From JBBSBL01 sp046330255 (lineage in GTDB: Bacteria; Actinomycetota; Thermoleophilia; Solirubrobacterales; Solirubrobacteraceae), in NCBI GenBank assembly GCA_046330255.1, contig JAXLTC010000001.1:930001-994000 (forward strand): DNA of 64,000 nucleotides. Reading direction: 5' to 3'. Positions 34,514 to 44,975 of the stretch are shown here, in pieces (the first letter of the stretch is position 1; every line of letters begins with the position of its first letter). Made by a program: the position numbers and the translations under genes. Below the pieces are notes generated by a model. It searched no databases and had not been told where the DNA came from. It saw only the letters and a list, made by a program, of their open reading frames with translations.

Positions 34514-35878
34514 GTGCCCGCCGACCCTGTGACCATGGACAAGATCGTCTCGCTGTGCAAGCGGCGCGGCTTCGTGTTCCCCGCCTCCGAGATCTACGGC
34601 GGGCTCGGCTCGACCTACGACTACGGGCACTATGGCGTGCTGCTCAAGCGCAACGTCAAGGACGAGTGGTGGCGCGCGATGCTGCGCGACCGCGACGACA
34701 TCGTCGCGCTCGACTCGGCGATCCTCCAGTCGCCGAGGGTCTGGGAGGCCAGCGGGCACCTGAAGGGGTTCACCGATCCGCTGGTCGACTGCCGCGCCTG
34801 CGGCCAGCGCTTCCGGGCCGACCACCTGGACCAACTCGCCTGCGGGCGCAAGCCCTCCAAGCACCCCGGCCAGACCGCCGACTGCGATCTGACCGAGGCG
34901 CGCGAGTTCAACCTCATGTTCGAGACCACGATCGGCCCTGTGAAGGAGGCCGGCGCCACCGTGTACCTGCGCCCCGAGACCGCGCAGGGGATCTTCGTCA
35001 ACTTCAAGAACGTGCTCCAGTTCTCGCGGCGGCGGCCGCCGTTCGGCATCGCCCAGGTCGGCAAGTCGTTCCGCAACGAGATCACGCCCGGCAACTTCGT
35101 CTTCCGCACGCGCGAGTTCGAGCAGATGGAGATGGAGTTCTTCGTCCCGCCCGGCGAGTCGGCGCGCTGGTTCGAGCACTGGTGCGAGCAGCGGATGGAC
35201 TGGTACACGCATCTCGGGATCCGGCCCGACCACCTGCGCCTGCGCGCCCATGGGGCCGACGAGCTCTCGCACTACTCCTCGCGCACCAGCGACATCGAGT
35301 ACGACTTCCCAATCGGCTGGTCCGAGCTCGAGGGGATCGCGGATCGGGGCGACTACGACCTGCGGGCCCACGCCGAGCACTCGGGCGAGAAGCTCGAGTA
35401 CTTCGACCAGCAGAGCGGCGAGCGCTACGTCCCGCACGTCATCGAGCCGGCGGCGGGCGCCGATCGCGCGACGCTCGCCTTCCTCGCCGACGCCTACGAC
35501 GAGGAGGAGGTCGAGGGCGAGTCGCGTACGGTGCTGCGCCTGCACCCGCGCCTGGCGCCGGTGAAGGTCGCGGTCCTGCCGCTCGTGCGCAAGGACGGCC
35601 AGCCGGAGCTCGCCGCCGAGGTGCACCGCGCGCTGCGCGAGCGCGTCGAGGCCGAGTACGACGAGGGCGGCTCGATCGGCCGCCGCTACCGCCGCCAGGA
35701 CGAGATAGGAACCCCCTACGCGGTCACGATCGACCACCAGACGATCGAGGACCGCACGGTGACGCTGCGCGACCGCGACTCGCTCGCGCAGGAGCGCGTG
35801 GCGATCGACGGCCTCGCCGAGGAACTGGAGCGGCGCCTGCGCGCGGAGTGGCTCAGCCCCAAGCTCGCCGCGGCCTGA
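34514..35878 (+). CDS. glyS: Glycyl-tRNA synthetase, single-chain (homodimeric) type
   Basis: 454 residues from GTG 34514. Class II aminoacyl-tRNA synthetase of the alpha2 type used by Actinobacteria, Thermus and eukaryotes, not the alpha2beta2 type. Visible features: MDKIVSLCKRRGFVFPASEI at the N-terminus, a Cys-rich insertion (DCRACGQRFRADHLDQLACG), RPETAQGIFVNFKN, motif 2 GKSFRNEITPGNFVFRTREF with EQMEMEFFV, and motif 3 near the SRTSDIEYDFPIGWSELEG region. A C-terminal anticodon-binding domain follows (VAVLPLVRKDGQPELAAEVH, DEIGTPYAVTIDHQT). It stands alone, downstream of the 123-bp repeats. Confidence 0.97.
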   Translation: MPADPVTMDKIVSLCKRRGFVFPASEIYGGLGSTYDYGHYGVLLKRNVKDEWWRAMLRDRDDIVALDSAILQSPRVWEASGHLKGFTDPLVDCRACGQRFRADHLDQLACGRKPSKHPGQTADCDLTEAREFNLMFETTIGPVKEAGATVYLRPETAQGIFVNFKNVLQFSRRRPPFGIAQVGKSFRNEITPGNFVFRTREFEQMEMEFFVPPGESARWFEHWCEQRMDWYTHLGIRPDHLRLRAHGADELSHYSSRTSDIEYDFPIGWSELEGIADRGDYDLRAHAEHSGEKLEYFDQQSGERYVPHVIEPAAGADRATLAFLADAYDEEEVEGESRTVLRLHPRLAPVKVAVLPLVRKDGQPELAAEVHRALRERVEAEYDEGGSIGRRYRRQDEIGTPYAVTIDHQTIEDRTVTLRDRDSLAQERVAIDGLAEELERRLRAEWLSPKLAAA

Positions 35879-35999
35879 GCGCCCGCGGCGGGGAGCTCGA
35901 ACGCTGCTCGACAGGGGGTCGGTCCGCGCCCCGGGGCAGGAGCGCTGCCACGAACGCTGCCGTACAGTTACAGCCACATCGAGTGGAAGCGAGGAGCCG

Positions 36000-37262
36000 A
36001 TGACCGCCGCAGCGATCGCCGCCGACAAGATCAGCTACACAGATCTGTACGAGCGCTGGGAGAAGGCCAACTGGCGCGCCACCGAGATCGACTTCTCCGA
36101 GGACCGGCGCCAGTGGCACGAGGTCTTCAGCGCGCACGAGCGGCGCGCGGCGCTGTGGAACTACTCGCTCTTCTTCCACGGCGAGGACTCCGTCGCCGAG
36201 AACCTCTCTCCCTACATCGACGCGGCCCCGCGCGAGGAGCAGCGCTACTTCCTCGCCACGCAACAGGTCGACGAGGCGCGCCACGCGGTCCTGTTCGGGC
36301 GCTTCATGCGGGAGGTGGCCGCGGTCGGCGCGGACTCCTACGGGGCTGCCCTCGACGCGACGCGCCCGGAGCTGACCTGGGGCTTCCGCAAGACCTTCGA
36401 GCGGCTCGACCGAATGGCGGACGAACTACGCCGCGACCGCTCCAAGCCGAAGCTCGCGGCCGCGGTGACGCTCTACCACCTGGTCGTCGAGGCGACCCTC
36501 GCCCAGCCGGGACAGCACTTCATCGAGGGCTACCTGACCGAGCGCGACATCCTGCCGGGCTTCCGCGAGGGCATGGGGCACGTCTCAAACGACGAGCAGC
36601 GCCACATCGCGTTCGGCGTCAAGCTGATCAGCGACCTCGTGCGCGAGGACCCCGAGTGCAAGGACGCGATCGGCGAGTTGCTGCGTGAGGTGATCCCGGT
36701 GACGGCTGCGGTCTTCGTGCCACCCGGCTGGGACGAGTCCTACGTGAGCTGCTTCGGCGCGACGCTCGAGGACGTCTACGAGCAGGCTGCCACGGCGCTC
36801 GACTTTCGCCTGCGCGCCGCGGGCATCGAACCCGAGGAGCTGCGCATCCCGCTGGACACCGACCTGCCCCCGCGCGAGCGCGCCCGGCGCGGGCTCGCGC
36901 TGCTGCGCGCCAACTACCTGGGCGAGAGGCTCGGCGAGGTGTCGCGCTCGCACGACGACCTCGCGCTGTTCTTCGACGGCGTCGAGCGCTCCGTCAACCA
37001 TGCGCACGTCCCCGCGGGCGGCGCGACGATCCAGTGGGAGTTCACCGACGCGGAGCCGTGGCACCTGCGCATCGACAACGGGGCCACGCGCGCGGAGGCC
37101 GGCCGGCTCGAGGCGCCGGACCTCACCTTCCGCTGCCGGCTGGAGGACTGGATCGCGCTGTCGGCGGGCCGCGAGGACCCGCGGCGGCTGCTGCTCACGC
37201 GCCGCATCCGGCCGAAGGGCAGCCTGCGGCTGCTCGCCCGGATGCCGAAGATCTTCCGCTGA
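36000..37262 (+). CDS. R2-like ferritin-fold diiron protein fused to an SCP2-like domain
   Basis: 420 residues from ATG 36000, preceded by GAGGAG at 35991-35996 and a TACAGT box at 35963-35968. Residues 1-280 are a ribonucleotide-reductase R2/R2lox-type helical bundle with a full set of candidate metal ligands. These are Glu62 in FFHGEDSVAENL, Glu92 and His95 in QQVDEARHAV, Glu164 in HLVVEATLA, and Glu199 and His202 in NDEQRHIAFG. R2-like ligand-binding oxidases carry a Mn/Fe centre and oxidise lipid-like ligands; they do not partner with R1. From about 335 the C-terminus (WEFTDAEPWHLRIDNGATRA, LTFRCRLEDWIALSAGREDP) looks like an SCP2 sterol-carrier domain. A lipid-oxidising enzyme with its own lipid-binding domain is inferred. 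No nrdA is present. Confidence 0.82.
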   Translation: MTAAAIAADKISYTDLYERWEKANWRATEIDFSEDRRQWHEVFSAHERRAALWNYSLFFHGEDSVAENLSPYIDAAPREEQRYFLATQQVDEARHAVLFGRFMREVAAVGADSYGAALDATRPELTWGFRKTFERLDRMADELRRDRSKPKLAAAVTLYHLVVEATLAQPGQHFIEGYLTERDILPGFREGMGHVSNDEQRHIAFGVKLISDLVREDPECKDAIGELLREVIPVTAAVFVPPGWDESYVSCFGATLEDVYEQAATALDFRLRAAGIEPEELRIPLDTDLPPRERARRGLALLRANYLGERLGEVSRSHDDLALFFDGVERSVNHAHVPAGGATIQWEFTDAEPWHLRIDNGATRAEAGRLEAPDLTFRCRLEDWIALSAGREDPRRLLLTRRIRPKGSLRLLARMPKIFR

Positions 37263-37283
37263 TCCGCGAGCGACCGGGCCGGC

Positions 37284-37898
37284 TCAGGCCGGCTTCGCGA
37301 GCAGCGCGCGCGCCGCGGCGACGGCGGCGCGCAGGAGTGGGCGGGCGTCGAGGTCCGGCTCGGCGAGCATCCGCAGCGCGAGCCCGTCGCCGAGCGCCAA
37401 GACGGCTCCGGCCACCGCCTCGGGCTCGTCGCCGAGTCGCAGCACGCCCTCGGCCTGCTTGCGGCCGAGCAGCTCGGCGACGTGCGCGCGCGTGCGCCGC
37501 CCGAGCTCGGCCATCTCCGCCGCGATCTCCCCGTTTCGTCGCGCGAGCGTGAAGAGCTCGAAATGGAGGATGACGAAGCCGGGGTCGTCGCTCACGACCT
37601 CCTCGAGACTGTGCAGCAGCGCGTCGATGATGTCGTCCGCGCTCCCCGCTCCCTCCAGCGCCCGGCCGAGCCGCTCCATGCGGATCGCCGAGTCGCGGCG
37701 CACGACCTCCAGCAGCAGCCGCTCCTTGGAGCCGAAGTGGTAGTGCAGCAGGCCGCGCGAGACGCCGGCCTCGCGCGCGACGTGGTCGAACGTCGAGCCG
37801 GCGGCGCCGCGCCGCGCGACGCTCGCGCGCATCGCCTCGACGATGCGCTGCGCTCGCTCGCCGCCCAGCTCGCGGGTCTCAGAGGTGGCCGCCCCCAC
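37284..37898 (-). CDS. TetR-family transcriptional regulator
   Basis: 204 residues from GTG 37896-37898. The TetR_N helix-turn-helix is clear: AQRIVEAMRASVARRGAAGSTFDHVAREAGVSRGLLHYHFGSKERLLLEVV. The C-terminal ligand domain (HSLEEVVSDDPGFVILHFELFTLARRNGE, LGDEPEAVAGAVLALGDGLALR) fits the TetR_C_6/BetI-like group. It is convergent with the R2-like gene, whose stop lies 21 bp away, so it is a candidate but unproven regulator of it. A TAGGCT box lies 6 bases before the GTG. Confidence 0.92.
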   Translation of the reverse strand: MGAATSETRELGGERAQRIVEAMRASVARRGAAGSTFDHVAREAGVSRGLLHYHFGSKERLLLEVVRRDSAIRMERLGRALEGAGSADDIIDALLHSLEEVVSDDPGFVILHFELFTLARRNGEIAAEMAELGRRTRAHVAELLGRKQAEGVLRLGDEPEAVAGAVLALGDGLALRMLAEPDLDARPLLRAAVAAARALLAKPA

Positions 37899-37904
37899 GC
37901 ACCG

Positions 37905-37910
37905 AGCCTA
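37905..37910 (-). promoter_or_regulatory. -10-like box for the TetR gene
   Basis: TAGGCT, 6 bases between the box and the GTG; leaderless arrangement. Confidence 0.5.
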
Positions 37911-37927
37911 GCTGGCCGGCCAGCCGG

Positions 37928-37983
37928 GCGTTCGGGGCCGGCCGCCCCGAACGCGGCGAGGGCGCCCCGCGGGGCGCCCTCGC
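37928..37983. terminator. Two adjacent perfect hairpins
   Basis: 37928-37954 has 11-bp arms (GCGTTCGGGGC and its complement) around a 5-base loop. 37956-37983 is a perfect 28-bp palindrome. They lie 25 bp after the stop of the minus-strand gene at 38009 and just before the TetR promoter. They probably terminate the former and insulate the latter. No T-tract follows either stem. Confidence 0.6.
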
Positions 37984-38008
37984 GTACGACCTTGCCGTCT
38001 GCTCCGGG

Positions 38009-38467
38009 CTAGGAGGGCGTGCCGACCGCCTCCGGCGCGGGCGCCGGGGTGGTCGTCGAGGTGTACTCGAACTCCTCCTCGGCGCCGAAGAGCGCATCGA
38101 GGACCTTGTTGCGCAGCCCCTCGCTGAGCGTCAGCGCGAGCCCCGCGCCGACGATGCCCACGAGGATCAGGCGGCCCAGGCGCCGCTTGCGCCTGCGGCG
38201 CACGGGCCCCTCGCGCAGCGCCTCGCCGGCCTCGCGCAGGCGAATCGTGGCCTCGCGGATGTCCTTCTGGAACTTCTTGTCCTCGGCGATGACCTTCGCC
38301 GGCGGCTTGCCGTTGTTCAGCCGGCCGTACGCATTGCGCGCGGACAGCAGCGCCACGCGCACGTTCTCGCGCAACTCGGCGTCCTGGATCGCCCGCTGAA
38401 TCGCCGGGTTGTTCTTGATGGCGATCGCCGTCGCGGCGAGTCGCGCGCTTCTTCCCGTTGCTGCCAT
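38009..38467 (-). CDS. Membrane-anchored protein of unknown function
   Basis: 152 residues from ATG 38465-38467, with a GAGGGAG Shine-Dalgarno sequence just upstream and a TATCCT box at 38501-38506. The first 100 residues are helical and charged (LAATAIAIKNNPAIQRAIQD, KFQKDIREATIRLREAGEAL). A very basic patch, RRRRKRRLGR, precedes one transmembrane helix (LILVGIVGAGLALTLSEGL), and the end is acidic and Thr/Pro-rich. The layout recalls YtxH-like stress proteins, but no family is recognised with confidence. It lies 102 bp downstream of lon and has its own signals. Confidence 0.65.
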   Translation of the reverse strand: MAATGRSARLAATAIAIKNNPAIQRAIQDAELRENVRVALLSARNAYGRLNNGKPPAKVIAEDKKFQKDIREATIRLREAGEALREGPVRRRRKRRLGRLILVGIVGAGLALTLSEGLRNKVLDALFGAEEEFEYTSTTTPAPAPEAVGTPS

Positions 38468-38569
38468 GCCGCTCCCTCGAGACGCTTGACGTGCCCATCG
38501 AGGATACCCGCTGCGAGCGAGCGGCACCTCGGCCGTCCGGATCGGCGCCTTCCGGCGGCGCGCGCGCCG

Positions 38570-40977
<2,408 letters not shown>

Positions 40978-40981
<4 letters not shown>

Positions 40982-41430
40982 CGGTGCTCGCCTCGAACCT
41001 CGATCGGCACCGCGCGGGCGCGCGCCGGCTGGGCCAGCGGCAGCTCGATGCGCAGGACCCCGTCCTCGTAGAGCGCGCGCGCCTCGGTCGGGACGACGTC
41101 CGCGCCGAGCTGCACCAGCCGCCGGAACGGCCCGGTGCCGATCTCGATCTGCTGGTAGAGCCTGCCCTCCGAGGGCGCCGGCCGCCGCCGGCCGGCGATC
41201 ACCAGCTCGCGGCCCTGGATCTGGAGGCCCAGCTCGTCCGGGTCGATCCCGGCGAGCTCGGCCACGACGACCGCGCGCGGCGGATCGCCCTCGTAGAAGA
41301 CGTCGACCGCGGGCGCGAAGCTCGCGCGGCGCCGGGCGACGCCGGTTCGCTCGAAGACGTCGCCGAACAGCTCATCCATCTCGCGCCGCATGCGCTCGAA
41401 GTTGGCGAACAGGTCGCGCTCGGTGGGCAT
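40978..41430 (-). CDS. Small heat shock protein (Hsp20/alpha-crystallin)
   Basis: 150 residues from ATG 41428-41430. A short N-terminal arm (LFANFERMRREMDELFGDVF) precedes the alpha-crystallin domain: PAVDVFYEGDPPRAVVVAEL, GRELVIAGRRRP, and the conserved ALYEDGVLRIELPLAQP near the C-terminus. The final IxI-like motif, AVPIEV, is present. These chaperones hold unfolding proteins for refolding or proteolysis, here literally coupled to Lon. A TAGCAT box 7 bases upstream gives a leaderless start. No CIRCE or HAIR element is visible before it. Confidence 0.95.
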
Positions 41431-41437
41431 GGCGGGG

Positions 41438-41443
41438 ATGCTA
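41438..41443 (-). promoter_or_regulatory. -10-like box for hsp20-lon
   Basis: TAGCAT, 7 bases between the box and the ATG. No recognisable heat-shock operator accompanies it. Confidence 0.5.
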
Positions 41444-41561
41444 GCCCGGCGAGGAGGGTTCGGCGGCCGGGCTCCCGGCCGGCGGCGGCCGGGAAGGCGG
41501 CCGGTGCGCGGCGACGCCGTTCGCAGCGCCTTCGGCGCGCGAGCGGGATGAAACCCGCCGC

Positions 41562-42359
41562 CTACACCTCGTACGTCGCGCCCTCGGCAGCCAACTCGAC
41601 CCGACCGCCGAACGTCTCCTCCGCCGCGCGGCGCAGCTCGGCGGCGTCGAGCTCGTCCGAGTGGTGGGTGAGCACGAGCCGGCGGGCCCCGGCGCGGCGG
41701 CCGTGCTCGCCGGCCTCGGCGGCCGTCAGGTGGCCGCGGTCGCCGTCGCGCTCGGGGCGCGACAGCGTGGCCTCGATCAGCAGCAGATCGGTGCCGCGCG
41801 CGAAACGGACGAGGCCCTCGCTCGGTCGCGAGTCCGCGCCGAAGGTGAAGCGCCCGCCCTCGGGCGCGGAGAGCTCGACGGCGTGGGTGGCGACGAAGTG
41901 CGGCACCGCGTGGAAGCGCGCGCGCAGGTCGCCGATCTCCAGCTCCTCGTCCGGCCCGTACTCGCGCAGGTCGAAGGCGCGCTCGATCAGGTCCTCCGGG
42001 CCCCAAGCGCCGACGACCCGCCGGAAGAGCTCGCGGGCGCCGGGCGGAACGTGCAGGAGCGGTCGCGCCGGCCGGTCGGTCCCGGGCCAGCGCTCGATGG
42101 GCACCGGCTGCTGGCGCGGCGCGTAGACGAGCGCATAGGCGAACGGGACCAGGTCCAGGAAGTGGTCGGCGTGGAGGTGGGAGATCACGACCGCGCCGAC
42201 GTCCACGTACTCGATGCGCTCGCGCAGCTTCCCGAACACCCCGTTGCCGCAGTCCAGCAGCACCGCCGTGCCGCCCTGCCGGACGAGGTACCCGCTGCAC
42301 GCGCCGCCCGCGTCCTGCCACGCCGGCGACTTTCCGAGCACGGTTATCCGCAAGCTCAC
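41562..42359 (-). CDS. Metallo-beta-lactamase-fold hydrolase (RNase Z/cAMP phosphodiesterase-like)
   Basis: 265 residues from GTG 42357-42359. Motifs: ITVLGKSPAWQDAGGACSGYLV, LLDCGNGVF, ISHLHADHFLDLVPFAYAL (HxHxDH), ADSRPSEGLVRFA, TLSRPERDGDRGHLTAAEAG and LVLTHHSDE. The pattern fits the RNase Z-like MBL group that includes actinobacterial cyclic-nucleotide phosphodiesterases. The tRNA exosite arm of true RNase Z is not evident, so the tRNA-processing role is uncertain. A GGGGAG Shine-Dalgarno sequence precedes the GTG, with TAGAGT at 42403-42408 as a possible -10. Divergent from the antiporter gene. Confidence 0.85.
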   Translation of the reverse strand: MSLRITVLGKSPAWQDAGGACSGYLVRQGGTAVLLDCGNGVFGKLRERIEYVDVGAVVISHLHADHFLDLVPFAYALVYAPRQQPVPIERWPGTDRPARPLLHVPPGARELFRRVVGAWGPEDLIERAFDLREYGPDEELEIGDLRARFHAVPHFVATHAVELSAPEGGRFTFGADSRPSEGLVRFARGTDLLLIEATLSRPERDGDRGHLTAAEAGEHGRRAGARRLVLTHHSDELDAAELRRAAEETFGGRVELAAEGATYEV

Positions 42360-42413
42360 GCTCCCCAGGGATGCCCGCGGAACGGGCCGCCGGAGGTGAG
42401 AGACTCTATCCGC

Positions 42414-43718
42414 GTGAGCGATCCTGCGGTCCCCATCGCCCTCGGGATGCCCGGGACGTTCGACGCGACGACGCTCCTGCTCGGCGGGCTGCTGATGGTC
42501 GGCGCCCTGGTCTCCGGTCTCGCGCGCCGCAGCTTCCTGTCCCTGGCCGCCCTCTACGTGCTGGCCGGCTTCGTCGCGGGCGACGGCGTCACCGGGCTGC
42601 TGGACCTCTCGCCGACCTCGCCGTTCGTGAACGAGCTCGCGATCGTGGCGCTGATCGTGATCCTGTTCCGGGACGGGCTCGAGGTCGACGGGGAGATGCT
42701 CCAGTCGTCATGGCACCTGCCGCTGCGCAAGCTGGTGCTCGCGATGCCGCTGACCGCGACCCTGGTGGCGCTCGTCGCCAAGGCGCTCGTGGACCTCACG
42801 TGGACGGAGGCGTTCCTCCTCGGCGCGCTCCTCTCGCCGACCGACCCGGTGCTCTCCTCGAGCGTTGTCACCAACCCGCGCGTGCCGCGTGTCGTGCGCA
42901 ACTCGCTCAACCTGGAGTCGGGACTGAACGACGGCCTCGCGCTGCCGGCCGTGCTCGCGTTCACCTTCGCGCTCGACGGGACGCGGGACTTCGTCTGGTG
43001 GCGCTTCGTGCTCCAGGACGTCGGCATAGGCCTCGCGAGCGGTCTGGTCGTGGCCTGGGTGGCGTCGAAGCTGATGCCGCGCGACGCGCTGGAGCGCGGG
43101 ATCCCGCCCCACCAGAAGGCGCTCTACTCGCTGGGTACGGCCTTCGCCGCGTACGGGGTCGCCGTGCTGCCGCCCGAGGGGAACGGCCTCATCTCGGTGT
43201 TCGTGGCGGCGATCGCGCTCGGCCTCTGGCGGCCCGACCTGCGCGCGACCTTCGAGAGCCGCGCCGCCGACATCGTCGAGATCGTGAAGCTGGGCATCTT
43301 CGTCGTGTTCGGCGCCCTGCTCACGTTCGACGGCCTGTTCGCGGATGGCTGGGCCGCGGTCGGGATCGCGCTCTTCACGCTCTTCGTCGCCCGGCCGGTC
43401 GCGGTCTTCACGGCGCTGGCCGGCACCGGGCTGGACCGCGCGGTGAAGGGGTTCATGGCCTGGTTCGGGCCGAAGGGCGTGGCGACGATGGCCTTCTCGA
43501 TCCTCGTCCTGACCAGGCTCGGGAGCGAGGGCAGCCAACTGTTCAACCTGGCCGCGCTGGTGGTCTTCGCCTCGATCATCCTGCACGGCCTGACCGACAC
43601 GCCCGGCTCGGAGTGGCTCGCGCGGCGCGAGGAGCGGCTCAGCCGTGAAGTGCGGCCTGCTCCTGGGCAGTCGGGAACGCCCACGCCGCCTGCGTACGAC
43701 GCTCCTGGCGGAAGGTGA
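42414..43718 (+). CDS. Cation:proton antiporter (CPA1 family)
   Basis: 434 residues from GTG 42414; an in-frame GTG at 42396 and ATG at 42447 are alternatives. About 12 hydrophobic helices are visible. Signature regions are LIVILFRDGLEVDGEMLQSS, GALLSPTDPVLSSSVV and NLESGLNDGLALPAVLAF, where the Asp residues form the ion site, then WFGPKGVATMAFSILVL. Together these mark a NhaP-type Na+/H+ or K+/H+ exchanger. The last 30 residues are polar and Pro-rich. The 3' end overlaps the convergent Cys-rich gene by 80 bp. It is divergent from the MBL-fold gene across a 54-bp gap. Confidence 0.92.
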   Translation: MSDPAVPIALGMPGTFDATTLLLGGLLMVGALVSGLARRSFLSLAALYVLAGFVAGDGVTGLLDLSPTSPFVNELAIVALIVILFRDGLEVDGEMLQSSWHLPLRKLVLAMPLTATLVALVAKALVDLTWTEAFLLGALLSPTDPVLSSSVVTNPRVPRVVRNSLNLESGLNDGLALPAVLAFTFALDGTRDFVWWRFVLQDVGIGLASGLVVAWVASKLMPRDALERGIPPHQKALYSLGTAFAAYGVAVLPPEGNGLISVFVAAIALGLWRPDLRATFESRAADIVEIVKLGIFVVFGALLTFDGLFADGWAAVGIALFTLFVARPVAVFTALAGTGLDRAVKGFMAWFGPKGVATMAFSILVLTRLGSEGSQLFNLAALVVFASIILHGLTDTPGSEWLARREERLSREVRPAPGQSGTPTPPAYDAPGGR

Positions 43719-43869
43719 ACCGCAGCTGGCTGGGGGGCCGCAGGCCGTCCGGGTGCGCGGGGCGGAACGTCGCGCACGGCTCCTCGGTGGCCAGGGCGCA
43801 GAGCAGGTTCTGCCCGAAGAAACAGTCCTCGCAACGCACCTTCGCCACCGGCTTGCGCCCGCTCGCCAT
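43639..43869 (-). CDS. Small four-cysteine protein
   Basis: 76 residues from ATG 43867-43869. The core KVRCEDCFFGQNLLCALATE is followed by EPCATFRPAHPDG, giving four cysteines spaced C-x2-C-x7-C-x7-C. They could bind zinc or an iron-sulfur cluster. The rest is basic and polar (RFTFRQERRTQAAWAF). I know of no assigned function. It is read against the 3' end of the antiporter gene for 80 bp, yet its cysteine pattern looks like real selected protein. No Shine-Dalgarno sequence is obvious. Confidence 0.6.
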   Translation of the reverse strand: MASGRKPVAKVRCEDCFFGQNLLCALATEEPCATFRPAHPDGLRPPSQLRFTFRQERRTQAAWAFPTAQEQAALHG

Positions 43870-44059
43870 GCTCCTCCAGACCCCTTCCGGTCGTCCGACT
43901 CCCACGCGACGGCGGCATCAAAGCGCCCCGCAGGATCGCCTGCAACGTCGATTCCCGCAAAACGCTAGGAGTTCGTGCGCGGTGGCGAATCGGCTGGTAA
44001 TCGGCAGCTTCTTCGCGACCGCGGCGCGACCTCCCCGCATTTTCCGCAGACTTCGCCGG

Positions 44060-44971
44060 GTGCGCGTCCTGGTGACCGGCATCAGCGGATTCGTCGGCGA
44101 CGCGCTCGCGCCGCGCCTGCTCGCCGCGGGCCACGAGGTGATCGGATTCGCGCGCGACCCGGCCCGCGTCCGGGTCGACGTGCCCGTGGTCCGCGGGGAC
44201 GCGCTCACGGGCGACGGACTCCGCCAGGCGATGGCCGGGGTCGAGGTCGCCTACCACCTGATGCACTCGATGGAGGGCGCCGCCGACCGGGGCTTCCCCG
44301 AGCGCGAGCGGCGAGCGGCGAGCGGGTTCGCGCAGGCGGCGCGGCGGGCCGGCGTCCGTAAGGCCGTCTACCTCGGCGGCCTCGCCCCGCGCGGCGACAG
44401 GCGATCGGCGCACCTCGCGAGCCGCCTGGAGGTCGAGCGCGTCCTGCTCGAGGCGCTGCCGCGCTCGACCGCGCTGCGCGCCTCGATCGTGATCGGCGCG
44501 CGGTCGCGCTCGTTCCGCTTCCTGGTGCGACTGATCGAGCGCCTCCCCGCGGTCCCGCTCCCTGCCTGGAGCGCCCGCCGAACGGCGCCCATCGACCGAC
44601 GCGACGTCGTCGAGTTGCTCGCGCGCGCAGCCGAGGACCCGGCCGCCGACGGGCGCTCGCTCGACGCGGTCGGACCCGAGATCGTGAGCTACGGCGCTTT
44701 GATCGACCGGATCGCCGACCTGATGCTGGTCGTGCGCCCCGCGCTGCGCCTGCCGCTGGACGCGACGCCGATCGTCGGTCGCGTCGCGGCTGCGATCGCG
44801 GGCGAGGACCCCGGGCTCGTAATGCCCCTGATGGACAGCCTCGAGAGCGATCTCCTGCCGCGGCAGCCGCGCGCCGAGCGGCCACTCGGCGTGCGCCTGC
44901 ACTCGCTCGACGCCGCGATCGAGCGCGCCCTCCGGGATTGGGAGTCCGCCGAGCCGCTGGCAGCGAGGTGA
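44060..44971 (+). CDS. NAD(P)-binding atypical SDR/NmrA-like protein
   Basis: 303 residues from GTG 44060; GTG 43982, in frame, would add 26 basic residues. A Rossmann fold is evident: RVLVTGISGFVGDALAPRLLAAGHEVIGFARDP, VVRGDALTGDGLRQAMAGVEVAYHLMHSM, KAVYLGGLAPRGDR (the atypical SDR site in place of YxxxK), ASIVIGARSRSFRFL, and APIDRRDVVELLARA. Proteins of this kind are often quinone-biosynthesis or complex-I-assembly-like factors or nucleotide sensors. Four bases separate its stop from the SRPBCC gene start, so the two are cotranscribed. Confidence 0.85.
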   Translation: MRVLVTGISGFVGDALAPRLLAAGHEVIGFARDPARVRVDVPVVRGDALTGDGLRQAMAGVEVAYHLMHSMEGAADRGFPERERRAASGFAQAARRAGVRKAVYLGGLAPRGDRRSAHLASRLEVERVLLEALPRSTALRASIVIGARSRSFRFLVRLIERLPAVPLPAWSARRTAPIDRRDVVELLARAAEDPAADGRSLDAVGPEIVSYGALIDRIADLMLVVRPALRLPLDATPIVGRVAAAIAGEDPGLVMPLMDSLESDLLPRQPRAERPLGVRLHSLDAAIERALRDWESAEPLAAR

Positions 44972-44975
44972 AGCG

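Noticed and set aside
36000..37262. Annotation as the class I ribonucleotide reductase beta subunit
   Set aside because: No R1 gene is adjacent, and the C-terminus is an SCP2-like domain rather than the R2 tail peptide that binds R1.
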